A stretch of DNA of 64,000 nt from a virus: positions 38,812-102,811 of IMG/VR virus record IMGVR_UViG_3300033149_002975; one strand, given 5' to 3'. The notes below the pieces were generated by a model. That model was not told the origin of the DNA, did not search any database, and was given only the letters and a program-made list of their open reading frames with translations. Shown here piece after piece: positions 7,126-15,056 of the stretch (positions are counted from its first letter, which is position 1; every line of letters starts with the position of its first letter). The position numbers and the translations under genes were made by a program.

Positions 7126-9408
7126 CTATTCTTTCCTATCTCCAACTGTCCGCCAAAATAGGTTTTCATCAAATCTTGGGTTGTCCTCTTTAAACATCCT
7201 GACCAAAGCTGAAGCAAAAGCTTTAACATCGTCATTCAATGGTACCAGCTTTTTTAATTCTTTGGCTATCTCTTTATAATGCTTTCTTGAAAAATGGGAT
7301 TCATTAACTTTTGATTCTTTCACAATTACTGCAAATTTTTGGGAATCTTCAGAATCCGGTATAACTACCCCGTTTTTCTCTCTCGCAATTCTGTCAGCTT
7401 CTTCTCTATCAACTATCCCTTTCGCGATAACTGTTCTTGTTTCCTTTTCTTCCTCATTAACTTTGGATTCACCAACTTTTATTGTTCCTTCTCTATTTGT
7501 TTCGTCTACCCTTGCATGCTCATCCAAATAATTTTCCAAAACAATTAACTTGTCACGATCAGATGTTGCATTCCCCGTTTCATATATTGCTTGTAGTGCT
7601 TCTTCAAAAACACATTGTGGCTCTTTAGTCCATACGGGGTCCGAATCAAAATGCACGGTAACTTTGTAATAACTTTCTTTTGGTGAAACATTCCTTGGCA
7701 ATCTGGCTTCATTAACCCCCGACATTTCAGACCCCAAATATTTTACACCATTTTCCTCAGCTAACTCTTCTCCTGTCTGATCTGCAAAATCTTTCAATTC
7801 TTCTATCGACAGTGCGTTTTCTGTTCCAGGTTCAGCTATTTGTTGACTATCAAGTCTATGATTTCCAGCGATATAAATTTCTCTATCGGATTTCGTGTCC
7901 ACTATTCTATATCCATATTTGTCTACTACCCCATAAAGATCACCCATTTTCGCGTCTTCATTGGTTTTTCGTTCCGGGAGAATATAAGTTCCATCCAAAT
8001 CTTTTATTTTTCTAGAACTAATGACACGTTTTTCCGGACTCTTCACTCTTGCCTTATTCATTGCGTCAACACGCGAATTGGCATCCAACTCCACAACTGA
8101 ACCGTCAAAAAATATAACTCTATATGTGCCGGGGTCAACGTGTACCCCAACTTCGTTCAATTCTCCGGTTATTTTCTCAACTCTTTCACTGCCACATTCT
8201 GTACATTTAGATTCATTAGCTCTAAAAGTTTTGCAACATTCATTACAAAGATAAAGGCTTTTCCTTGTTAATGATTCACTGGTTCTAAGACGACGGCCGG
8301 CAGTTCTTCTAGGACGGCCGGCAGTTCTTCTAGGACGGCTGGCAGTTCTTGCCCCACGTTCTGTATAACCACACGAATTACAAACCCACGAACCACGAAC
8401 TGGCGTCATTTTTTTATTGCATTTTGGGCACTTTTTTCCCGCCATTATTCTTTTGCCAACACCAAACTTTTGTCTCTGATATGATCCTCTACGAGGACCA
8501 GTTCCACTTCGTTCACCACTTTTAGTAAAAGATTCACCAACCTTTTTCATGCTACGGGTACCGGTTTCACTGTGAATCTTTTTACCTTTTGTATCTACTT
8601 TTTCTTCCGCCTGGGGGTTTTCCACCATCCCCACATCTTCCGCCTTTAACCCCTTTCCCTCTCCGGGTTTTTGGGTCTGGGGAACATTGGGTTTTGTTTT
8701 ATCCTTAACTTTTGCTTTTTTTGATGCCGGTGCAGCAGGTGTTGATTTGGCCTTTGAACCATCAGTAGCCACTACTCCTTCAGCAACCGTTGATTCACTA
8801 GTATCCCAAACAATATTATAAGCTGTTCCGGTTCCATCGTCATTTCGTTTGATATCTAATTCGCTAACTAGGAACCCATAGCTATCGGACAAATAATCAG
8901 CAACGGCCGTATCATTTCCCGCCTCTTGATCATCCATTATTTCTTTTGGAACATTATCGACCTTTTTTGGTAAATTATTGGCCTCACTTGTCACAGTTTT
9001 ACTACGTTTTCCTCTTAACCACCTTCGTTCGGGACCCCACAGGTGGGCACCAGGTAAAGCTTCTCTGATCTTTTTCTTTTCAGTAACTTCGGTATTGTCA
9101 AACAGTTCTCTAATTTTATTATTAATCTCTTTACTGTATGGCAATTCATTTATATCTTCCGGAACATAAATATTGGTAGTTTCTTTACCGTTGTTAAATT
9201 TTATTTCTTCTTTTATGCTGCCAGTAGCTGTTTCTACATAAACGTCAACATCTGAATCAACATCTTTGTATGCCCCAACGTATTGCCATATTCTATTGGC
9301 TTCTCTGATCTTTTTCTTTTCAGCTTCCCTTATTGCCCTATCGTTTTCAGCATAAGCTTTTTTCAACGATTCAAAGAGATCAAACATTCCTTGGTTCTGC
9401 ATTCTCAT
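7126..9408 (-). CDS. Large multi-module internal head protein with zinc ribbons
   Basis: 760 residues. The N-terminus (MFDLFESLKKAYAEN) leads into DRAIREAEKKKIREA, and TEKKKIREALPGA recurs about 80 residues later: three IRE-A sites of prohead-protease type. Further candidate sites are GVNEARL, ESKVNEEE and ESKVNESHF. Modules between them include a zinc ribbon (CPKCN near residue 327, then CNSCGY), an Arg-rich tandem repeat RPRRTAG, a second ribbon (CNECCKTF...CTECGS) and several small beta domains of unknown fold. Low-complexity Lys/Pro/Ala stretches separate some modules. The layout looks like a polyprotein of small domains. The ATG at 9408 has a GGAG ribosome site eight bases upstream; an internal ATG at 9387 is an alternative. 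Confidence 0.75.
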   Translation of the reverse strand: MRMQNQGMFDLFESLKKAYAENDRAIREAEKKKIREANRIWQYVGAYKDVDSDVDVYVETATGSIKEEIKFNNGKETTNIYVPEDINELPYSKEINNKIRELFDNTEVTEKKKIREALPGAHLWGPERRWLRGKRSKTVTSEANNLPKKVDNVPKEIMDDQEAGNDTAVADYLSDSYGFLVSELDIKRNDDGTGTAYNIVWDTSESTVAEGVVATDGSKAKSTPAAPASKKAKVKDKTKPNVPQTQKPGEGKGLKAEDVGMVENPQAEEKVDTKGKKIHSETGTRSMKKVGESFTKSGERSGTGPRRGSYQRQKFGVGKRIMAGKKCPKCNKKMTPVRGSWVCNSCGYTERGARTASRPRRTAGRPRRTAGRRLRTSESLTRKSLYLCNECCKTFRANESKCTECGSERVEKITGELNEVGVHVDPGTYRVIFFDGSVVELDANSRVDAMNKARVKSPEKRVISSRKIKDLDGTYILPERKTNEDAKMGDLYGVVDKYGYRIVDTKSDREIYIAGNHRLDSQQIAEPGTENALSIEELKDFADQTGEELAEENGVKYLGSEMSGVNEARLPRNVSPKESYYKVTVHFDSDPVWTKEPQCVFEEALQAIYETGNATSDRDKLIVLENYLDEHARVDETNREGTIKVGESKVNEEEKETRTVIAKGIVDREEADRIAREKNGVVIPDSEDSQKFAVIVKESKVNESHFSRKHYKEIAKELKKLVPLNDDVKAFASALVRMFKEDNPRFDENLFWRTVGDRKE
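8292..8354. repeat. Three 21-bp tandem repeats encoding Arg-rich RPRRTAG units
   Basis: Unit GACGGCCGGCAGTTCTTCTA plus G is repeated twice exactly at 8292-8312 and 8313-8333, with a third diverged copy at 8334-8354. On the minus strand they encode seven-residue RPRRTAG units between the two zinc ribbons of the 760-residue protein. Local GC is much higher than the surroundings. Confidence 0.9.
9059..9323. repeat. 25-bp direct repeat pair (9059-9083 and 9299-9323)
   Basis: GCTTCTCTGATCTTTTTCTT and the next five bases occur exactly at both positions, 240 bp apart and in frame. They encode the two [AT]EKKKIREA segments of the 760-residue protein, so a putative protease-site linker was duplicated recently. 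Confidence 0.9.
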
Positions 9409-9413
9409 ATTAT

Positions 9414-9857
9414 TTACTCCTTTATAGAATTTGACATATCTATAATTTTTGCTTTATTGCCATTAATATCCGTCCAATTACCAGCTTGTCCTGTATTTTC
9501 CCAATCAATTAGATCCTTAACTCTGTCATAAATTGTCTTTCCCCGCGTCCACATTGCAACCTCATATTTCCCATTTACATTTATCATCGGTTTATATTCA
9601 ACCGGTAAACGGGCAAAACGTGTATTTAACAATGCATGAACCACAGCCGGTGTATTTTTTTCAGACCCCAAAATCCAATTTAAAATATTGAGGGCCAATT
9701 TATCCTTGGGTAAGATACTAGCACCATTTTTTATCAAAATATCAAACAGTTTATCCACACCGGTACAAGGGGCATTCAATTTGTAATCACCCAGAATTTG
9801 CAACAAGTTTTTATAAACCGTTAAATTTTTAGCTTCAAACAATTTATTGATGTTCAT
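9414..9857 (-). CDS. Small predicted packaged protein (leader with LFE-A site)
   Basis: 147 residues. The N-terminus MNINKLFEAKNLT contains LFE-A, the same tetrapeptide found at the major capsid protein's predicted cleavage point (KLFEATT). Cleavage would remove only eight residues, as in T4 internal proteins. The mature part is mostly helical at first (VYKNLLQILGDYKL, LALNILNWILGS), then shows a strand-rich end with YEVAMWTRGKTIYDRVKDLIDW. No catalytic motif recognised. It sits between two other leader-bearing genes, with 2-5 bp gaps. Confidence 0.65.
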   Translation of the reverse strand: MNINKLFEAKNLTVYKNLLQILGDYKLNAPCTGVDKLFDILIKNGASILPKDKLALNILNWILGSEKNTPAVVHALLNTRFARLPVEYKPMINVNGKYEVAMWTRGKTIYDRVKDLIDWENTGQAGNWTDINGNKAKIIDMSNSIKE

Positions 9858-9859
9858 TT

Positions 9860-11275
9860 TTATTTTTCCTTTTTAATAACTAAATCATCTATTACATTTT
9901 TAATTCTTTGAAAAGTCCCCCGTTTAAACAAACCACCAACGGGCCAAATCGTACTGTACACAATTTTGATTCCCGATGTTATATCTTCCTCAATTGCATC
10001 GAGTAACTCTTTGTCGGCCACATAAATTGTCTGACTTGGGTTGTACATAAAATCTATAAGATATTCAAAACCTAAATGGTATCCTTCGTATAAAGAATTC
10101 ATTCTAGTACCAAATATGTAATCAAAATCCCTAAAAACATCAAAAGTATTCAATTCCGACTTATTGGATAATGCAGCAATTAGCATTTCCAAATTTCCGC
10201 GGTCTTCACCGTATTCACGTAATAGTCGTCCATAGATTCGTTGTATATCACGTTTCATTTTCTCATTAGAAACCGCAATTGATTCCCCGGAAGAAGTTGT
10301 ATATTGCACAACACCAAATACTGAATACCAATTCCACGCCATCTCTTGAAGTTTTATGAATTCCTTATTATGAAATAACGAATATAATTCAGTTTTTAAT
10401 TTTGAACGAAGTTTCTTCATATCCGCTTCATTGGCCTCGAATAAACGACGTTCCTCCAATGATTCCTTCATATTCCCGAGCTTCAACAATTTTCCGTTTA
10501 TCTTGTTGCCAAATATCTTCAAAAAACCATCCCAGTGTTTTTTGGGAACTAAAAACTTGACTTTATTTTTAATTATAAACTGTCGTGGGTCCAAATCATC
10601 TAAAATTTCCAAATCCCAATCAGGTTTTTCTTCAGCTAAAGTTGTAAGCATTGCTTTAACAGCTCCTAGTTGCGTCGGCAAATAAGAAATGTTGGACATA
10701 GTGGTGGATTCATTAATCTTTACTTCATTGGCGGTTATAAGTTCCATTTCCCGCTTACTTGCACCCAACAACCATTCCAATTGTTCTTTCGGATGAAGAC
10801 TTGGAATTGATATAGCCTTCTTAAACCATATAATTCTTCTGAACCCATACCTATCATATAGATTGCATATTGTATTAATTTGTTTGTCAGTTAATTTTTT
10901 CTTATTTTCTATATTAATTTCTTTATTACTAACTGAAACCACAACAGCCCCTGAATCAAGCATACGATATTTATCGTAAATATCACTATCTGTATATTCC
11001 AGGGCCAACTCCCCCAGCCGTCCTTCTCTGTATTTACGTTCCCCTTTTTTATAACCAAAATCTTTGTGTGCAAACGGTACGTGAATTAATGACCCATCAT
11101 TTAACAACCAAAATTTAACGTAATTACCTTCGCGAGGCCACGTGCTATATTTCTTATAATCAGCTTCTTTCGCAACGCCCCATTTCTTTTTTACCAATGA
11201 TTGGATATTGGGCAATCTCGACTCGTCAATCATTACTCCATCAAAGACTTTTGTTGCTAAATTGTATAAAGACAT
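9860..11275 (-). CDS. Predicted packaged head protein with internal cleavage motifs
   Basis: 471 residues. The leader MSLYNLATKVFDGVMIDESR includes MIDE-S. Further candidate sites are VKINESTTM near residue 190 and ERRLFEANEAD near 278, the latter again an LFE-A. These divide the protein into three blocks: an N-terminal domain of about 180 residues (WGVAKEADYKKYSTWPREGN, then IIWFKKAISIPSLHPKEQLEWLLGA), a small 80-residue domain (PDWDLEILDDLDPRQFIIK) and a helical 190-residue C-terminal domain (LRSKLKTELYSLFHNKEF). No enzymatic signature recognised. Confidence 0.65.
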   Translation of the reverse strand: MSLYNLATKVFDGVMIDESRLPNIQSLVKKKWGVAKEADYKKYSTWPREGNYVKFWLLNDGSLIHVPFAHKDFGYKKGERKYREGRLGELALEYTDSDIYDKYRMLDSGAVVVSVSNKEINIENKKKLTDKQINTICNLYDRYGFRRIIWFKKAISIPSLHPKEQLEWLLGASKREMELITANEVKINESTTMSNISYLPTQLGAVKAMLTTLAEEKPDWDLEILDDLDPRQFIIKNKVKFLVPKKHWDGFLKIFGNKINGKLLKLGNMKESLEERRLFEANEADMKKLRSKLKTELYSLFHNKEFIKLQEMAWNWYSVFGVVQYTTSSGESIAVSNEKMKRDIQRIYGRLLREYGEDRGNLEMLIAALSNKSELNTFDVFRDFDYIFGTRMNSLYEGYHLGFEYLIDFMYNPSQTIYVADKELLDAIEEDITSGIKIVYSTIWPVGGLFKRGTFQRIKNVIDDLVIKKEK

Positions 11276-11295
11276 TTTTATCCCTTTAGGAGACC

Positions 11296-13461
11296 TTAGT
11301 ACGGACTTTCTTCCGGTAATCTACCAAGCTTTGTAAGAATCTGCCGCACCTCCTCAAGCCATTTATCTAATTGCAACCCACGTCTAGACTCAGGATCATC
11401 TATATCCATCACCAGATGTCCAAGTGCCGGAAAATCTCTGTGCCACTGATTAACAGCATTATCTAAAGCAACCAACGCCTCACCCGGGTCTTTTCTAATT
11501 ATTGCCGATTGAATTTCTTGTAATCTTTTTCTATACGCTTTATAAATTTCCTCATCTTCAATTTTATCCTGTTCGTATTTATCATACCACTCCAAATATC
11601 CTTTATAATAGCCCTTCATCATATATAAAGCTTCAAACACGTTTTCTGGTGATGGGTCGATACCCCTTTCTATGTCATGATAAACTTTATACAAAGCTTT
11701 GACCCCAGAATAATCAACGGATTCTTTTAACCGATTTTTCCAATATTCATTTTCCGCTTTAATACCATTTTCTGAAGTAAATTTTGATCCACCTTCCTCA
11801 AACCACCATTTAGTGTATTCATCAAAAAGATAAAAATCAGCGTAGTGACCCCAAAATTCTATATCGACCCATAATTTTAATTGTAATTCAGCCTCTAATT
11901 GTGCCTTTTCATTCCTTGATAATTTACCGTAAGCAAATTTATCAACTTTGAAATATTTTTCATAATCGGGTTCCCACCACCCCATCCAATCACCCGCCGG
12001 TACTGGTTTATTGGGTTTTCTATTTAATATATAAATCACCTTATTATTATCAAGAATTTTAACAGTATATTTATCATTCGATGCTTCGGCTATTGATTTT
12101 ATCGTTCCATTCGTGTAACCAGTTATTGTTCTTTTATCATTTTCATATTCATCATAAACGAATTTGGCAAATTTGTCTTCATTTATCGATTCTCTTAAAG
12201 CGTACCCACCACTAAATATACTGTACCCATTTTTATCCCTTGCATCAAACCATTTACTACTTTTTTTCTTTCTAAAAATAATAGCTGGTGAATTCTTATA
12301 CATAATTCCGGCAGGAACATGAACTTCAACCATTTCCCCGCCTTTATCAATAATTTTTACATTATCCAATTCCACAATATCCATTTTTGGGTGTGATCTA
12401 CTTCCGGACCATTCCGCCCATTTAACCTTAACATTTTCATATTCTTTTGGGTAACCAACAACCTTTTTTCTAGATAATTCTTTCATTTGTTTCAAATCTT
12501 CATCCGCTTGCATACGAGTATCTTCATCATAGTCTTGTGGGTTTATATAAACATTTATATCATAATAATCGGTCGGATTATACTTGCAACTTGTATGGTG
12601 CCACTCGGACGGGGAAAGAACTTGTTTTAATGCTTTAGTTGTTACACCCAATTTTTTTGCAGCAATGGAAGCAGGGAATTTTCCAATATGTTCCGCCTCA
12701 ACCGCCCTTTTACTTTTAGAATACCCAACATAACCTCTTTCATTAATTGATTCTTTGGTCTCTTCTTTCTCCGGCTCTTCCTTCTCCGGCTCTTCTTTTT
12801 TTATCTCTTTTCTCTTCCCTAATTCCTCGCCAGCCTTTTTGAATTCTTCGGATTCTTTCTTAGCTTCATCCTCGAATTCTTCAATATCTTTTCCATAAAA
12901 ATCATTCAACCATCGAGCAATCGTCGAATTGTAAAACGGCAAAGCCTTAAATAATGCGTCCAAATGCTTACACACAGCCCCATATTGATGTGGATTTCTA
13001 ATTCTTGGTGCCCTGGTTTCTTTATCCCCATATTTCGCATTATATTTATCTTTGCTTAATATATAATTGAAACCCCAATATTGCTGACAGGGACAATTAC
13101 ACGTGATTTTAACTTCCGCTTGATTACGAAATTCATTAGCCAACAACCTTAAATCAATTTTCGATTTATCACGTGTCCACAATCTTCGATCTTTTACCAG
13201 TTTTTCCAAAGTTGGTGTAATATTTGAAAATTTGATAACCGCGTCATACCATACAGACTTTTTAGTTCCAGAATGAATTTTAAAATGCCAGGATTCGGTT
13301 CCTAATCTATCCAACCTGACACCACCCATATGGCCAACCTTTTCCACACGCCCAGGGTGGGCTGGGAACAAAGAAGTGATGGTACGTTGCTTTCTTGTAA
13401 TATCAGCCACCGTTGCTTCATTTATTCTATCAATAGTTTTTGTTAATAATTTGTATAACAT
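11296..13461 (-). CDS. Large predicted packaged protein with SWIM-like zinc motif
   Basis: 721 residues. The leader MLYKLLTKTIDRINEATVAD contains INE-A. The first domain (to about residue 200) has VKITCNCPCQQYWGFNY, then HQYGAVCKHLDALF: a CxCx(n)CxH arrangement like SWIM zinc fingers, in a form I associate with large phages. A Lys/Glu linker (residues 205-245) ends in ESINERGYVG, then come a domain with KKLGVTTKALKQVLSPSEW and SGSRSHPKMDIVELDNVKI, a further ESINEDKF site, and a helical C-terminal half. Repeated -INE- sites again suggest a cleavable multi-domain protein. SWIM motifs usually bind DNA or protein. Confidence 0.7.
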   Translation of the reverse strand: MLYKLLTKTIDRINEATVADITRKQRTITSLFPAHPGRVEKVGHMGGVRLDRLGTESWHFKIHSGTKKSVWYDAVIKFSNITPTLEKLVKDRRLWTRDKSKIDLRLLANEFRNQAEVKITCNCPCQQYWGFNYILSKDKYNAKYGDKETRAPRIRNPHQYGAVCKHLDALFKALPFYNSTIARWLNDFYGKDIEEFEDEAKKESEEFKKAGEELGKRKEIKKEEPEKEEPEKEETKESINERGYVGYSKSKRAVEAEHIGKFPASIAAKKLGVTTKALKQVLSPSEWHHTSCKYNPTDYYDINVYINPQDYDEDTRMQADEDLKQMKELSRKKVVGYPKEYENVKVKWAEWSGSRSHPKMDIVELDNVKIIDKGGEMVEVHVPAGIMYKNSPAIIFRKKKSSKWFDARDKNGYSIFSGGYALRESINEDKFAKFVYDEYENDKRTITGYTNGTIKSIAEASNDKYTVKILDNNKVIYILNRKPNKPVPAGDWMGWWEPDYEKYFKVDKFAYGKLSRNEKAQLEAELQLKLWVDIEFWGHYADFYLFDEYTKWWFEEGGSKFTSENGIKAENEYWKNRLKESVDYSGVKALYKVYHDIERGIDPSPENVFEALYMMKGYYKGYLEWYDKYEQDKIEDEEIYKAYRKRLQEIQSAIIRKDPGEALVALDNAVNQWHRDFPALGHLVMDIDDPESRRGLQLDKWLEEVRQILTKLGRLPEESPY

Positions 13462-13464
13462 AAA

Positions 13465-14244
13465 TTAGACCGCTACCAAACTCTCGGTATTGTGGGAACA
13501 GATACCATAATGTCCAATAGCAAAATTACAATTTCTGCATAAAATTCTAAAATCACTTGGAAAATTATTATAAATTATCCAATCATATATACCGGACCCA
13601 ACATCTTTTCTGTGTTTACAACCACCACCACAAATATGATCGACGGATAACACATCAAAATTCTCTTCCCCGCAGCATTCACACTTCCCACCATAATAAC
13701 CAATAACTGTACTCCTAATTCGTGCATAACGTCCATTAACACGTTTAATTGAATTAAGATATTTTAACCAATTACAATTATGACATAAAACCTGAAATCC
13801 TGATGGAAAATTATTATTAATTATCCACCGGTAAAACCCATAACCACTAAATGATTTAATTTGTTCTGTTCCGCCGCCATTAATATGATCTACGGTCAAG
13901 AACATTAAATTGGACTCACCACAACAAGCACATTTGCCACCATAATGGGTAATAATTTGTAATTTTATTTTCTGTCCATACTCAAAATGTCTCAATTTCT
14001 CTTCGGTGGCGTGATTATCCCTAAATTTCTTTCCGTACCTCCTTATTTCTTCAATATGTTCTTTTCGATACAAACCCCAATATTCATTAAACCGATCTTT
14101 GTTGTCCTTTCTATATGTACTCTTACATTCTTTACACTTTGAATACAAACCATCCGGTGAATATTTGTTTCTACTAAAATATACTGATGTAGCTGGTAAT
14201 TCTCTTTTACAACCAGAACAAATTTTAATACCATCATTAATCAT
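13465..14244 (-). CDS. HNH-type endonuclease with two tandem zinc/HNH modules
   Basis: 259 residues from ATG 14244, which overlaps the stop of the upstream gene by ATGA. A longer frame to 14268 would overlap by 28 bp. An N-terminal zinc motif (CSGCKREL...CKECKSTYRK) is followed by two copies of an HNH-like module: CACCGESNLMFLTVDHINGG...FQVLCHNCNWLKY and CECCGEENFDVLSVDHICGG...FRILCRNCNFAIG. Each has the four-cysteine zinc site, the DH pair and the N of HNH nucleases. It looks like a free-standing homing or intron-type endonuclease inserted between two virion genes. It has no capsid-type leader, unlike its neighbours. Confidence 0.8.
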   Translation of the reverse strand: MINDGIKICSGCKRELPATSVYFSRNKYSPDGLYSKCKECKSTYRKDNKDRFNEYWGLYRKEHIEEIRRYGKKFRDNHATEEKLRHFEYGQKIKLQIITHYGGKCACCGESNLMFLTVDHINGGGTEQIKSFSGYGFYRWIINNNFPSGFQVLCHNCNWLKYLNSIKRVNGRYARIRSTVIGYYGGKCECCGEENFDVLSVDHICGGGCKHRKDVGSGIYDWIIYNNFPSDFRILCRNCNFAIGHYGICSHNTESLVAV

Positions 14245-14948
14245 ATTTTGCGCGCGAATATGACCCATCTTGAATCTTCAGCCAATCTGTCTTCAAGTTC
14301 CTTGGCCCGTTCTTTTCCATCATTCACCATTGATTGCCCATCATTTGCTATATTAACAATTGATGATTTTCTCAATGTATTGCCTTCTATTTGCTGAAGT
14401 AGCGCTTTACTGTATCGTAACAGCCAATCGTATATCGGCTCAATTTTTACATCTTCAAATTCTGTGATTCTTTTTGTTCCTATGACGTATAACTTATCAG
14501 TTCCCGCCGGAACATTTATTGCATATAAATAACCGCCAACATTCATATCTTCAGATTTTTGCCATATAAATTGAAAATCAGTACCAACGTAAGCTCTATA
14601 CGATCTGAAAGCCTCTGAAAGCATTATCAAATCGCCGGTTACATTATCCAAAACCGTAATACCCATCAAAGTCCACAACGGATGATCATTCCAAATCCAC
14701 GTTGTGGTTTTTGATGGATAACAATCTGCTACTGCCTTAAATTGTGCATTCAATTGAACACGTTTGGTGCCGGGTGGAAAATCAACCATTGTTTCTATAC
14801 GATAAGCGGAATGTGTATTCCAATACCTAATGGCATTTTCTACTATTTGTTTTAACGTAGTATCTGGTGTTGCCAATTGCAGTGGTAGAAATTCTTGTTT
14901 CAACCATTTTATGTATTTATCATAATTTCGCTCACCTGATTCAGCCAT
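14241..14948 (-). CDS. Putative neck/head-completion structural protein
   Basis: 235 residues, directly after the major capsid gene. The N-terminal half is helical (YDKYIKWLKQEFLPLQL, LKQIVENAIRYWNTHSAYR); a central beta portion (TTTWIWNDHPLWTLMG, YLYAINVPAGTDKLYVIGTK) leads to a C-terminal helical hairpin (LLRYSKALLQQIEGNTLRKSS). Conserved phage proteins of this length next to the capsid gene are often neck or connector subunits. I cannot assign a T4 gene number with confidence. An AT-rich leader with hairpins separates it from the capsid gene. Confidence 0.45.
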   Translation of the reverse strand: MAESGERNYDKYIKWLKQEFLPLQLATPDTTLKQIVENAIRYWNTHSAYRIETMVDFPPGTKRVQLNAQFKAVADCYPSKTTTWIWNDHPLWTLMGITVLDNVTGDLIMLSEAFRSYRAYVGTDFQFIWQKSEDMNVGGYLYAINVPAGTDKLYVIGTKRITEFEDVKIEPIYDWLLRYSKALLQQIEGNTLRKSSIVNIANDGQSMVNDGKERAKELEDRLAEDSRWVIFARKI

Positions 14949-14962
14949 TTTTATTATTCCGT

Positions 14963-14994
14963 GGACTGCTGGCGTCCTTTATTGCCAGCAGTCC
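14963..14994. other. 11-bp stem hairpin upstream of the neck-like gene
   Basis: GGACTGCTGGC at 14963-14973 pairs perfectly with GCCAGCAGTCC at 14984-14994 around a 10-base loop. On the minus strand it lies 15 bases before the 14948 start and is followed by AATAATAAAA rather than a clear U-run. It could be a weak terminator, a 5' UTR structure or an RNA processing site. Confidence 0.55.
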
Positions 14995-15018
14995 GTATTA
15001 TATATATTATAATAACAA

Positions 15019-15040
15019 GGGTGGTGAAAAATCACCACCC
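15019..15040 (-). terminator. Hairpin after the major capsid gene
   Basis: GGGTGGTGA (15019-15027) pairs with TCACCACCC (15032-15040) around an AAAA loop, 17 bases past the capsid stop on the minus strand. It is followed by TTGTTATTATAATATA, which is T-rich but not a pure U-run. It probably limits read-through or stabilises the capsid mRNA 3' end. Confidence 0.6.
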
Positions 15041-15056
15041 ATTTTGCCCGCTCGGT

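Noticed and set aside
7119-7235. Longer start for the nucleotidyltransferase (to 7235)
   Set aside because: It would overlap the upstream gene by 110 bp; ATG 7118 has a good ribosome site and yields a leader like those of neighbouring proteins.
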